Assembly (NCBI RefSeq): GCF_014287955.1
Contig: NZ_JACOPD010000002.1
Span: 372,001 to 436,000, forward strand
Origin: Lachnospira hominis (ex Liu et al. 2021)
Lineage (GTDB): Bacteria > Bacillota > Clostridia > Lachnospirales > Lachnospiraceae
Length of the DNA stretch: 64,000 nt
Direction: 5' to 3'
A program made the translations under genes and the position numbers. How positions within the stretch are numbered: position 1 is the first letter of the stretch; every line of letters begins with the position of its first letter. Shown here piece by piece: positions 19,588 through 28,360 of this stretch. The notes beneath the pieces are model-generated. The model did no database searches. It was not told where the DNA came from and saw nothing but the letters and a program-made list of their open reading frames with translations.

Positions 19588-20712
19588 TCATCTCCACTCT
19601 GAATTTTCATAAATATCAAGAAAACTTGAAATAAATTTCTTATTCTGCTTTTCTTCATCTGTTCCTACATTAGACTGCCAGCCATATGTCATATAATCAT
19701 GATATGTTTTTTTGTTGAAGTCTTTTAATCCGAATTCATCTTTCAGACTCTGGATATCATCAGCATACATTTTTTCAAATGTCTTAAATGCTTTCGATGG
19801 ATTTTTGAATACTGCATATCCGTTTGAATTTGCACCAATCGCAAAATCTTCACTTATGTCGGTAAATTTGCTGACATTGACATTACCTTTGATTCCATTT
19901 GTGCCTGCCGTATACTCCTGTGTATAATAATTTCTTGTATACACTTTTCTTGCGAAAAATGCGACGATGCATGCAGCAACAATAATAACAACAATCACAA
20001 TTTTCTTTACATCAACTTTTTTCTTAGTTTTTGACTTCTTAAACTCTCTGTCTGAGTTTTTGCTGTTTGCTCCCATGTCCTCATACATATCCTTATTTGC
20101 CTGCATTCCCAGCAAATCCATACTGTTGTTTGAACTGTCATAATCTCCAAATGGCATATAATATATCCTCCTTATATTTAAAATTTTTCTTAAAGACCTG
20201 TATATTATAAATATTGCCGCCAAAAGTGCCGCCGCAATAAATATATATCTTATCAGCCAGTATTCATATACAAATTCCGGTATCGCATCAGCTTCATTTC
20301 CATCTGTATAATACATTCTCATAAAATCATACCCGGTAACATAATACCATTTCTTTCCGCATGTTAAATTTATGTTTTTATGATTGATAGTTCCGTTAAA
20401 AGAATATGTTTTCGTATCTGGATTATATTCAAGTGTAATACAATTATCAGACTGGACAAGTTTGTCCATAAACCTGTTACTCAAAATTGTATACAGCATC
20501 AATAATATTAAAAAAAGCACCACAATACTCATCGCAATTACAATCTTTATATTCTTTTTAACAAGTGACTTACGTTCCAATGAAAAAAGCCATTTTTCAT
20601 AATCTGTATCTTTACTCTCATCAAGTATTTTCTGCTTTACCCAGTCATTTGCTTTAAGATTGGAAACAGATTTTTCGAGTTTTTCTTTTTTTAAATACTT
20701 TTCAATATCCAT
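19588..20712 (-). CDS. Three-helix membrane protein, probable anti-sigma partner
   Basis: A 374-residue protein without a recognised family. A cytoplasmic charged N-terminus (1-53) is followed by membrane helices at about 55-77, 153-171 and 237-254, an outside domain between the first two, a Lys-rich segment (223-235) and an extracellular C-terminal domain (255-374). It starts two bases after the stop of an ECF sigma factor gene, the usual place of a membrane anti-sigma factor. The N-terminal cytoplasmic segment would be the sigma-binding part (inference). No zinc-type HxxxCxxC motif is present. It is longer than simple anti-sigma factors and could be a fusion of two membrane modules. Confidence 0.6.
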   Translation of the reverse strand: MDIEKYLKKEKLEKSVSNLKANDWVKQKILDESKDTDYEKWLFSLERKSLVKKNIKIVIAMSIVVLFLILLMLYTILSNRFMDKLVQSDNCITLEYNPDTKTYSFNGTINHKNINLTCGKKWYYVTGYDFMRMYYTDGNEADAIPEFVYEYWLIRYIFIAAALLAAIFIIYRSLRKILNIRRIYYMPFGDYDSSNNSMDLLGMQANKDMYEDMGANSKNSDREFKKSKTKKKVDVKKIVIVVIIVAACIVAFFARKVYTRNYYTQEYTAGTNGIKGNVNVSKFTDISEDFAIGANSNGYAVFKNPSKAFKTFEKMYADDIQSLKDEFGLKDFNKKTYHDYMTYGWQSNVGTDEEKQNKKFISSFLDIYENSEWR

Positions 20713-20714
20713 AA

Positions 20715-21236
20715 TCAGACCTCCCTTAAAGACTTTTCTAATTTTTTTCTCGCCCGGTTCAGCCTTGTTGTCACATTGCCGACACTTATTTCAAGTAAAT
20801 CAGCAATCTGTGCAACCGAATATTCTTCATAATAAAATAATTGTATTACAACCGAAAGGTCCTTTGGCAGTGCAAGCACTGCTTTTAATACAGCCTCACT
20901 GTTATCATCACTGTCACCTGTATTATCCTGTGCGACAGCCTCATCTGCAAACAATCTCAACTGCTCATCGTCATATATAACCTTTCTCTTCCAGCCGCTT
21001 GTAACAAGATTTTTACTTATATTAATCGCGACCCGCAAAAACCATGCTTTTTCGTGTTCATCATTTTTAAACAGCGGCTTTGCAATCAGATACTTTTCAA
21101 ATGTCATCTGCAACACATCTTCCGCATCCTGATAATTTTTCAAATACATGAATGCAGTGCGAAAAACTCTGTCGCCATGTTTTTCGAGCAGACGTGCCGC
21201 CTGACTTTCATTTTCAGTTTTACTTTCGTTTTCCAT
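20715..21236 (-). CDS. ECF RNA polymerase sigma factor
   Basis: A 173-residue sigma-70 family protein of the extracytoplasmic-function class. Region 2 (LLEKHGDRVFRTAFMYLKNY through NISKNLVTSGWKRK) binds core and the -10; region 4 (LPKDLSVVIQLFYYEEYSVAQIADLLEIS then TRLNRARKKLEK) is the -35-binding helix-turn-helix. It is cotranscribed with the membrane protein that follows. The upstream minus strand holds TGTTACATTTTGCGGG, which resembles an ECF-type -35 and could mean autoregulation (weak evidence). The signal it responds to is unknown. Confidence 0.88.
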   Translation of the reverse strand: MENESKTENESQAARLLEKHGDRVFRTAFMYLKNYQDAEDVLQMTFEKYLIAKPLFKNDEHEKAWFLRVAINISKNLVTSGWKRKVIYDDEQLRLFADEAVAQDNTGDSDDNSEAVLKAVLALPKDLSVVIQLFYYEEYSVAQIADLLEISVGNVTTRLNRARKKLEKSLREV

Positions 21237-21428
21237 ATGTAGTGCTCCATATATTCATTGAAATGTAATTTATTATATCATTTTCCTTTCATAATAAATA
21301 CAATCCACACCCGCAAAATGTAACACATTTTAATTTTATTTTTACAAAATTTTACATGACAGCTTTATGAAATACTTTTTTACCTTCCTTCAGTAATTAT
21401 TCTGAAATAACTTTTTGTTATATTAAAA

Positions 21429-21479
21429 GGGCTGTCACACTAATGAAATGAAATTTCAAATCGTTAGTGCGGCAGCCCC
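21429..21479 (-). terminator. Terminator of the MATE gene
   Basis: The minus strand reads GGGGCTGCCGCACTAA ... TTAGTGTGACAGCCC followed by TTTTAA. The stem is about 15 bp with one mismatch. Confidence 0.8.
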
Positions 21480-21495
21480 TTATATTATACTTGCA

Positions 21496-22863
21496 TTATG
21501 AATTTTTTTCCGCCATTCTCATAACTTCCTTCCATGCCGGCGAGAACAGATAATAACCTATCATTGCAAACATTCCAAAGCTGAAAGATATTGGGAAACA
21601 CAACATTACCCATGTTCCATCAAAATATCTGTTAATAATATAGGCACTTGGAATTCTGACTGCCCAAAGCATAAGAATGTTAACAATTGTAGTATAACGC
21701 ACCTTTCCAGTTCCGTTTACAATAGATATTATACAGTTAAAAATAGCAAAAAACCACTGTGAAAGCAACATGACAACTACATGTCTGCTCGCATACATCA
21801 ATACCATTTCATCTGATGAAAAGAAACGGATTATAGGTTTATGTATCATTATAAAAAACAATCCAAAACCTAATGTAATCAGACCTGAACACAATGGAAT
21901 CCTCCAGTGTCCCTCTTTAATTCTTGCATATTTCTTCGCACCATAATTCTGTCCTGAAAATGTAGTGGCTGCCGAAGACAATCCTGTAATTGCTATGTTA
22001 GAGCATCCCGTGATTCTTCCTGCTACTGCACCTCCGGCCATAAATATAGCACCCTGTGAATTATTAAATGTCTGTAATGCAACATGCCCTAATGAATAAA
22101 GCGAATTGTTAAGTCCAACAGGCAAACCAATAGCCAGAATATCTTTCATCATTGTACCAGAGAATCTTCTCGGCAAAAATGTAAACTGTATCTCCGGAAA
22201 CTTCTTTCTTATATAAACAATACTTACAATCCATGAAATAAACATGGCAATACTTGTAGAAAGTGCAGCTCCGGCTACATCCATTCCAACCCCTGCAACA
22301 AACAATAAATCAAATACTACATTAGAAACACATGACACAACCAGAAACCATAACGAAGCCTTACTGTCTCCAAGTCCTCTTAAAATTCCGGCATTCATAT
22401 TATAACCCAGATTACCAAGTGTACCTAAGAATACAACCCTTGTGTAGATTAATGCAGCATTCCACACATCCTGCGGCACTTTCATAAATTCCAGAATATA
22501 CGGTGCTGCAAACCATCCAAGAATTCCAATCGGAATACCTATAATATATATAAATGTTATTGAAGTTCCACATACTGAAACAACCTTTTCCGATTCCTTA
22601 GCCCCGGTATATTGTGAAATAAGAATAGACACACCTGTTCCTATTCCTAAAAAAACACATAATAATACTTCAACCGGCTGTGAACTTGTTCCTACAGCAG
22701 CCAAAGATGTATCGCCACAGTATTTACCTATTACAATTGCATCAACCGTAGTATATAACTGCTGCAAAACATTTCCAATAATAATTGGTATCGCAAACAG
22801 TATAATATTTTTCATTATATGACCTGTTGTCATATCAATCTTACTTTTTTGTGTACCTGACAT
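21496..22863 (-). CDS. MATE family efflux transporter
   Basis: A 455-residue membrane protein with about 12 helices in two homologous halves. It is a Na+- or H+-coupled antiporter exporting drugs or cationic metabolites. It begins with the family-typical segment (HIMKNIILFAIPIIIGNVLQ, then YTTVDAIVIGKY) and repeats the pattern in the second half. GGAGC lies upstream of the ATG. It is monocistronic with its own terminator; nothing nearby shows the substrate. Confidence 0.9.
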   Translation of the reverse strand: MSGTQKSKIDMTTGHIMKNIILFAIPIIIGNVLQQLYTTVDAIVIGKYCGDTSLAAVGTSSQPVEVLLCVFLGIGTGVSILISQYTGAKESEKVVSVCGTSITFIYIIGIPIGILGWFAAPYILEFMKVPQDVWNAALIYTRVVFLGTLGNLGYNMNAGILRGLGDSKASLWFLVVSCVSNVVFDLLFVAGVGMDVAGAALSTSIAMFISWIVSIVYIRKKFPEIQFTFLPRRFSGTMMKDILAIGLPVGLNNSLYSLGHVALQTFNNSQGAIFMAGGAVAGRITGCSNIAITGLSSAATTFSGQNYGAKKYARIKEGHWRIPLCSGLITLGFGLFFIMIHKPIIRFFSSDEMVLMYASRHVVVMLLSQWFFAIFNCIISIVNGTGKVRYTTIVNILMLWAVRIPSAYIINRYFDGTWVMLCFPISFSFGMFAMIGYYLFSPAWKEVMRMAEKNS

Positions 22864-23003
22864 CTTTTGCTCCTTTTATAAAACAAAATTTCCATATCTA
22901 TTATTTATAATAATACTGCAATAGAATTGCATTTTCTAGCGATTAATAGCATGGAATACAGAAAAATTGTCTGTAATATATTTATTTTATAATGCCTGTG
23001 AAC

Positions 23004-23483
23004 TTATATCTTCTCGTATGCGATTCTCTCGTCACCATTTATAAGCTTAATAATACCGCATTTTTTAAATCCGTTTTTTTCAATCTGATGTTGCATTATT
23101 TTATTATCTTTATGCGTATCAATGCGAAGATGTGCTTTTTTTGCTGAACAGAAATCAACAGCTTTATTTAATACTCCTTTGATTTTTCCGTCGCTTGCAA
23201 CCCTGTGTATGACACCGTACTCCTCATCCGAGAGCCACTGCCCGTTTTTTATCACCTCGTATGTCTCATCCTCACAGATGTCAAACATAAATACCGCATG
23301 AATTTGATTTTCCTCTTCAATTACATACATTTTCTTATTGTTTATGTCATTTTCAATCAGCTGTTCGGAAGGATAGTTTGTTCCCCACTGTGTCGGATTT
23401 CCGTTTTCAGCCATAAATTTTCTGGCATATGAATAAACATCTGTTATATTATTCAAATCTTCAGTCTTTGCAAGACGTATCAT
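23004..23483 (-). CDS. GNAT family N-acetyltransferase
   Basis: A 159-residue GNAT fold protein (MIRLAKTEDLNNITDVYSYA start; C-terminal LRIDTHKDNKIMQHQIEKNGF with FKKCGII), which transfers acetyl from acetyl-CoA to an amine. The substrate is unknown. It is the last gene of a five-gene unit (25832 to 23004), with its ribosome site overlapping the end of the antiporter gene. Confidence 0.85.
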   Translation of the reverse strand: MIRLAKTEDLNNITDVYSYARKFMAENGNPTQWGTNYPSEQLIENDINNKKMYVIEEENQIHAVFMFDICEDETYEVIKNGQWLSDEEYGVIHRVASDGKIKGVLNKAVDFCSAKKAHLRIDTHKDNKIMQHQIEKNGFKKCGIIKLINGDERIAYEKI

Positions 23484-23485
23484 TA

Positions 23486-24808
23486 TTATTTCTCCTTACC
23501 AACTCGTTTTTCAGGAATTAAAAATATCCAGATTATTGAACTTAACATAAGCATCATCGGATAAAAAAGCTTTGGCAATATCTGAAATGCCGATATACTG
23601 TATCCAAGCTCCGATACTGCCGATATTGCAACAAGCATCTGTGCACCATATGGTATAATTCCCTGGAATATACATGAAAAAGTATCAAGCAGTGACGCCG
23701 TCTTTCTCGGTGTTATTCCATAATTTTCTGCCATTTCCTTGGCTATAGGATTCGCCATGACAATCGCAACCGTATTATTGGCAGTTGCAATGTCCATAGT
23801 TCCCACAAGAAGTCCCATTCCAAGCTGTCCGGCTTTTTTACCTTTAAATACTTTTTTTATTCCATACAAAAGTGCATCAAAACCGCCGTATTCTCTTATC
23901 AGGGCACACATCGCCGATACGAGCACAGCAACCATGCATGTCTCAAACATTCCCGATACTCCCGAACCAATATTAGTTATAAGTCCTATGGCCGTTATCT
24001 GTCCGGTGAATGTCATAATAACCATTCCTGAAACAATACCTGTTATAAGAACAAGAAAAACATTAAATCCTGCTATACCTCCGATAAGTACAAGTAGATA
24101 AGGTATTATCTGAACAAGATTATAATCATTATACACTAGTCCGTTAATTTCTGTATTAAATGACATAATAAGAATAATAACAAGCGTTACAGCTGCTGCC
24201 GGAAATGCTATCAGGAAATTTTCCCTGAATTTATCTTTCATCCTGCAGCCTTGTCCGTTGCATGCAGCAATCGTAGTATCAGATATAAATGAAAGATTGT
24301 CACCAAACATTGCACCTCCCATAACAGATGCAACACATAACGGAAGCCCGAATCCTGACGCTGAAGAAACTGCTGCCGCAATAGGCGTAATAAGCGTGAT
24401 TGTCCCTACGCTCGTTCCCATAGCTGTAGATACAAAACATGCAACTATAAAAAGCACTACAACTGAAAATCGTGCCGGTATAATCGAAAGCATAAAATAT
24501 GCAACACTCTCAGCACTGCTTCTTCCTACAACTCCGACAAATACTCCTGCTGTAAGAAATATAAGAAGCATCGTGATAATATTTTTATCTGCCAGTCCGC
24601 CAGCCATAATCTCAAGTTTTTCGTCAAAAGACACAGCTCTGTTCTGTATACTTGCAACAAAGATTGATGCAAGAAATGCAACTATAATAGGAACATTATA
24701 GAATCCCATAGGGATTTTCATTATATATTCAAATGTTATACCAAGCCCCAGATATAACACCAAAAAAACTAATATAGGCAGTAAAGCCGATATTCTTCCC
24801 TTTTTCAA
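23486..24808 (-). CDS. NhaC-type Na+/H+ antiporter
   Basis: A 440-residue membrane protein with about 11 helices and family motifs (GTSVGTITLITPIAAAVS; GGAMFGDNLSFISDTTIAA; DIATANNTVAIVMANPIAKE). It exchanges Na+ (or an organic anion with Na+) for H+. The start is a TTG at 24808, seven bases after GGGAGG and overlapping the stop of the acetyltransferase gene as TTGA; the longer ATG frame (24859) lies inside that gene. The tight coupling suggests joint function or regulation with the AAC(3)-like enzyme, which is unusual. Confidence 0.88.
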   Translation of the reverse strand: MKKGRISALLPILVFLVLYLGLGITFEYIMKIPMGFYNVPIIVAFLASIFVASIQNRAVSFDEKLEIMAGGLADKNIITMLLIFLTAGVFVGVVGRSSAESVAYFMLSIIPARFSVVVLFIVACFVSTAMGTSVGTITLITPIAAAVSSASGFGLPLCVASVMGGAMFGDNLSFISDTTIAACNGQGCRMKDKFRENFLIAFPAAAVTLVIILIMSFNTEINGLVYNDYNLVQIIPYLLVLIGGIAGFNVFLVLITGIVSGMVIMTFTGQITAIGLITNIGSGVSGMFETCMVAVLVSAMCALIREYGGFDALLYGIKKVFKGKKAGQLGMGLLVGTMDIATANNTVAIVMANPIAKEMAENYGITPRKTASLLDTFSCIFQGIIPYGAQMLVAISAVSELGYSISAFQILPKLFYPMMLMLSSIIWIFLIPEKRVGKEK

Positions 24809-25596
24809 ACAAAATCCTCCCATCTGCTCGTATCTATAAACTGCTCTGTAATTATACATTCAGGATTCGGTGCAAGAACATGTCTTGTTACTTCAAATAT
24901 CTTTGCTGCATCACACAAAATACAATCTGCATCACCGAATTTCACTTCTTTTGCCGCATTGCAGTCGATGTAAGCCTGATTTAATTTTACAAAATCCTCA
25001 GATATATGTGGCTGATCCGGATTAAAATGTTTTCTTACATATACTTTTTTCTTACTGCCATCCGGCATTACAATATAAAGCTCCATCGGTTTGTCTGCAA
25101 GTCTGTTAGGAATATTTAAAACTTCTTCAACACTGTGAATAAAAGTATTTCTTTCATGTCCTACACCGACAAGCAGTATTTTTGCATTACGCTGCCTTAA
25201 TCTGTCATAGCATCCACCAGGTGTGCAAGGTGTATTACAGTTTTCTTCGCCTACAAGGTACAAAGCTGCATCTTTTCCGATTCCTGCCATGCTGTGAGTT
25301 GGATGAAGTGAACGTACTACGTCATCTCTTTTCATAAATAAATTCGTAAGAATTCCAACGCACGACGGCGTTTCATACGGATTATATACAGGATTTTCAC
25401 TGTTTACTGTTTTCCATGTATGTGTAGGAAAAAGCAACAATCCATTTTTAAAATAATCAATCAATACATCAAGTACGCCTTCCGCCCGGTCTTGTACATC
25501 GCCAATTGACCTCATTGACGAATGAATAAGAATTGTCTCATTGCCTGTAAGTCCCATATTTTTAAGCTGATTTTTTAAATCATTCTTTGTATACAT
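24805..25596 (-). CDS. AAC(3)-like N-acetyltransferase
   Basis: A 263-residue protein of the aminoglycoside 3-N-acetyltransferase fold, which uses acetyl-CoA. Family marks: HSSMRSIG near residue 25, LLFPTHTW and HPTHSMAGIG around residue 100, GVGHERNTFIHSVE. Many chromosomal members in Clostridia are housekeeping enzymes with unknown substrates, so antibiotic resistance should not be assumed. It starts two bases after a 77-residue protein gene and overlaps the antiporter gene. Confidence 0.88.
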   Translation of the reverse strand: MYTKNDLKNQLKNMGLTGNETILIHSSMRSIGDVQDRAEGVLDVLIDYFKNGLLLFPTHTWKTVNSENPVYNPYETPSCVGILTNLFMKRDDVVRSLHPTHSMAGIGKDAALYLVGEENCNTPCTPGGCYDRLRQRNAKILLVGVGHERNTFIHSVEEVLNIPNRLADKPMELYIVMPDGSKKKVYVRKHFNPDQPHISEDFVKLNQAYIDCNAAKEVKFGDADCILCDAAKIFEVTRHVLAPNPECIITEQFIDTSRWEDFV

Positions 25597-25598
25597 AA

Positions 25599-25832
25599 CT
25601 AATTTCCCATCTGTTTTAAACTTTCAAGCAGTTCGATGTCACTCTGCTGCACTTTTATATTTGATGTAAGCGGCTGTTCTCCCGGTCTTTGAACTGTTAT
25701 TTCTATAATTGTTCCCTCTTCAATTCCTCTTGAAAACACTGCATTTAAAAATGCAGAAAACTTTGGGTGATTTGAAGTAAATTTATTTTTCGCACTCATT
25801 AATTTCATTATCGCTGCTGGATTCATTCCCAT
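25599..25832 (-). CDS. Small conserved-looking protein of unknown function
   Basis: 77 residues: an N-terminal helical segment (GMNPAAIMKLMSAKNKF) and a short beta segment (EEGTIIEITVQRPGEQ), then a C-terminal helix. AGAGGAT lies upstream of the ATG. It has no signal peptide, membrane helix or metal motif. It heads the acetyltransferase-antiporter operon. No family recognised. Confidence 0.65.
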   Translation of the reverse strand: MGMNPAAIMKLMSAKNKFTSNHPKFSAFLNAVFSRGIEEGTIIEITVQRPGEQPLTSNIKVQQSDIELLESLKQMGN

Positions 25833-25891
25833 TTTCTTATCCTCTTTTCTATATTTTCTCTTTTTATTTTATAACCAGAACCCTGTCCGTA

Positions 25892-26290
25892 TTATCTTCC
25901 TGAAAACTTTCTGTGTTCTTTTTTAAGCTCAGCAAATAACTCTTCTGGAGTCCAGAAAATATTATTCACTGTTAAAACCGCTTTATAATTAATAGGCTCA
26001 ATACCATTTTTCTTGTATTCAGAAAGGAATTTATCAAGAAGCTCAGAATCTATTCCAGAAAATACCATCATCTCGTCTGAAAGACCTCTTCCAAGATATA
26101 TTATGTTTACCATTCCAAAGCCTACAATTCCTGCAATTGCACCAAGTTTTTGGGCATAATCGCATCTATCCACACAAATTACACTTATGCCAAGACTTTC
26201 ACACACTTTTTTAATATTATCCGCCTTAAAAATATTCACATCAAATAAAAGAAGCTTTGGCTGTGAAACTATATTATTTAAATTATCCAT
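25892..26290 (-). CDS. DUF3783 domain protein
   Basis: 132 residues. The C-terminal half is the DUF3783 pattern (MMVFSGIDSELLDKFL, then NYKAVLTVNNIFWTPEELFAEL). The N-terminal half has a Rossmann-like beginning (PKLLLFDVNIFKADNIKKV). Function unknown. It lies between prfA and the small-protein operon, all in the same direction, with a gap of 59 bases to the next gene. Confidence 0.75.
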   Translation of the reverse strand: MDNLNNIVSQPKLLLFDVNIFKADNIKKVCESLGISVICVDRCDYAQKLGAIAGIVGFGMVNIIYLGRGLSDEMMVFSGIDSELLDKFLSEYKKNGIEPINYKAVLTVNNIFWTPEELFAELKKEHRKFSGR

Positions 26291-26370
26291 ACATCGCTAC
26301 CTCACATTCATAATTGTAAATTATATTATATCATATTTATATACTTTTTCAATCGTTTATTTTTATATAA

Positions 26371-26400
26371 AAAAGGACCTGCCACAAAAACAAGTCCTTC
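26371..26400 (-). terminator. Terminator after prfA
   Basis: The minus strand reads GAAGGACTTG ... CAGGTCCTT followed by TTTTAT. Confidence 0.8.
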
Positions 26401-26415
26401 TCAATTTTATTATTA

Positions 26416-27495
26416 TTAATTCTCATTCATCTTTGCAAGCTTTGCATTCTGGTCTGCTATAATACATGCATCGATAATCTCCTGAATGTCGCCATCCATA
26501 ATTTTATCGAGTTTGTATAATGTAAGACCGATTCTGTGGTCTGTAACACGTCCCTGTGGGAAATTGTATGTTCTGATTTTCTCAGAACGGTCACCTGTAC
26601 CAATCTGGCTTCTTCTTGCATCAGCTTCAGCATCATGTGCTTTCTGACATTCCATATCATATAATTTTGCACGCAGTAATGCAAAAGCTTTTTCCTTGTT
26701 CTGAATCTGTGATTTTTCAGTCTGTGAATAAATAACAATTCCTGTAGGATAATGAGTAAGACGAACCGCTGAGTCTGTTGTATTGACACACTGTCCACCA
26801 TTTCCTGATGCACGCATTACATCAATACGTATATCTTTTTCATCAATCTTTATATCAACTTCTTCTGCTTCAGGCATAACAGCGACTGATGCTGTCGATG
26901 TATGGATACGTCCGCCTGATTCAGTCTCAGGAACTCTCTGCACTCTGTGAACACCACTCTCATATTTCATAACAGAATATGCACCCTGTCCTTTAACCAT
27001 GAATTCTACTTCCTTCATGCCGCCAATTCCTGTTTCATCAGCATTGACCACTTCAATTTTCCAGCCTCTCGACTCAACATAGTGTGTATACATTCTGAAA
27101 AGTTCAGCTGCAAACAATGCTGCTTCGTCTCCGCCCGCACCGGCACGGATTTCAACAATAATATCTTTATCATCATTAGGGTCTTTAGGAAGAAGTAATA
27201 TCTTTAATTCATTTTCAAGTTCTTCAACTCGTTTTTTTGATTCATTGAGCTCTTCTTTTGCAAGTTCAAGAAGTTCCTCATCGCTCTCTTCACTAAGCAT
27301 TGCAAGACTGTCCTCAATATTTTTCTTACAGTCCTTGTATTCAGTAAATGCAGTAACAATCGGAAGAATATTATTCTGTTCTTTCATAAGCTTTCTGAAT
27401 CTGTCCTGATCATTAACAACATCAGGATTGCTTAATTCAGCTGTAATATCTTCATATCTGTTTACTATATCTTCTAGTTTATCAAACATTTCCAT
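26416..27495 (-). CDS. prfA: Peptide chain release factor 1
   Basis: The 359-residue class I release factor reading UAA and UAG. The GGQ motif is at 233-235 ([17 protein letters not shown]), and the codon-recognition tripeptide is PET at 189-191, the P-x-T type of RF1 rather than SPF of RF2. The GGQ glutamine is the methylation target of PrmC, encoded just upstream. GGAGAG eight bases before the ATG gives the start. It is the last gene of the rho-rpmE-DUF1385-prmC-prfA cluster. Confidence 0.97.
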   Translation of the reverse strand: MEMFDKLEDIVNRYEDITAELSNPDVVNDQDRFRKLMKEQNNILPIVTAFTEYKDCKKNIEDSLAMLSEESDEELLELAKEELNESKKRVEELENELKILLLPKDPNDDKDIIVEIRAGAGGDEAALFAAELFRMYTHYVESRGWKIEVVNADETGIGGMKEVEFMVKGQGAYSVMKYESGVHRVQRVPETESGGRIHTSTASVAVMPEAEEVDIKIDEKDIRIDVMRASGNGGQCVNTTDSAVRLTHYPTGIVIYSQTEKSQIQNKEKAFALLRAKLYDMECQKAHDAEADARRSQIGTGDRSEKIRTYNFPQGRVTDHRIGLTLYKLDKIMDGDIQEIIDACIIADQNAKLAKMNEN

Positions 27496-27517
27496 ATATT
27501 ATCTCTCCATTTCTATA

Positions 27518-28360
27518 TTACATCAGTTTTCCACACACAACACGGTCAAGTCCGGACAAATCTTTAATGACCGTCACTTCTGCAAACCCATTTTTGTGCA
27601 TAATTTCGCTTACTGCCACTGCCTGAGAGCATCCAATCTCATACATGAGCCATCCACCACGTTTAAGATATCCGGCAGCCTGTTCAGTAATATTTCTGTA
27701 AAATTTCAAACCATCTTTATCGCCGTCCAGTGCCATCATTGGGTCAAAAAGACGCACTTCATCTGATAATGTCTCAATCTCATCAGTCTCAATATAAGGT
27801 GGATTTGACACTATCATATCAAATATCTCATCATCACTTACATTTTCAAACAAATCACTGTAAATAAATTCTATATCAGCATTATTTAATGATGCATTCT
27901 GTTTTGCCACCGAAAGTGCCTTTTCCGAATAATCAACAGCTACAGCCCTGTCTGCCATACATGACAGGAATATGCTTATTATAATGCATCCTGAACCTGT
28001 GCACATATCAAGCACATGTGCATTATTGACACCTTTAAGCCTTTTTAATGATTCTTCAACAAGAATTTCTGTATCGGGTCTGGGAACAAGCACATTTTTA
28101 TTTACAATAAATTCGTGTCCATAAAAATATGCCTTTCCCAATATATGCTGAAGCGGCTCATGGCTGCATCTTCTTTGAACCATGTTCTCAAATTTTTCAT
28201 GAACTTCGTTACTTATATCATCAGTCATATGCATAAGATAATCCGTTGTGCTCATGCCGGAAGCTTCCATAAACATCTGTTTGCTGTCATAAAGTGAATT
28301 TTCAATATTATTAAGATTTAACCTGACAGCTGCACTGTCTATTGCTTCTTTGTTGGTCAT
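27518..28360 (-). CDS. prmC: Release factor glutamine methyltransferase
   Basis: A 280-residue SAM-dependent enzyme that methylates the GGQ glutamine of release factors. The SAM-binding loop is LDMCTGSGCI (117-126) and the catalytic NPPY is at 186-189. The N-terminal helical substrate domain is complete. The start overlaps the DUF1385 stop as ATGA, and it lies 22 bases ahead of its substrate gene prfA. Confidence 0.95.
   Translation of the reverse strand: MTNKEAIDSAAVRLNLNNIENSLYDSKQMFMEASGMSTTDYLMHMTDDISNEVHEKFENMVQRRCSHEPLQHILGKAYFYGHEFIVNKNVLVPRPDTEILVEESLKRLKGVNNAHVLDMCTGSGCIIISIFLSCMADRAVAVDYSEKALSVAKQNASLNNADIEFIYSDLFENVSDDEIFDMIVSNPPYIETDEIETLSDEVRLFDPMMALDGDKDGLKFYRNITEQAAGYLKRGGWLMYEIGCSQAVAVSEIMHKNGFAEVTVIKDLSGLDRVVCGKLM

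Noticed and set aside
24805..25596. Dedicated aminoglycoside resistance gene on a mobile element
   Set aside because: No transposase, integrase or composition change nearby; it is embedded in a chromosomal operon, and many AAC(3)-like proteins are not resistance enzymes.
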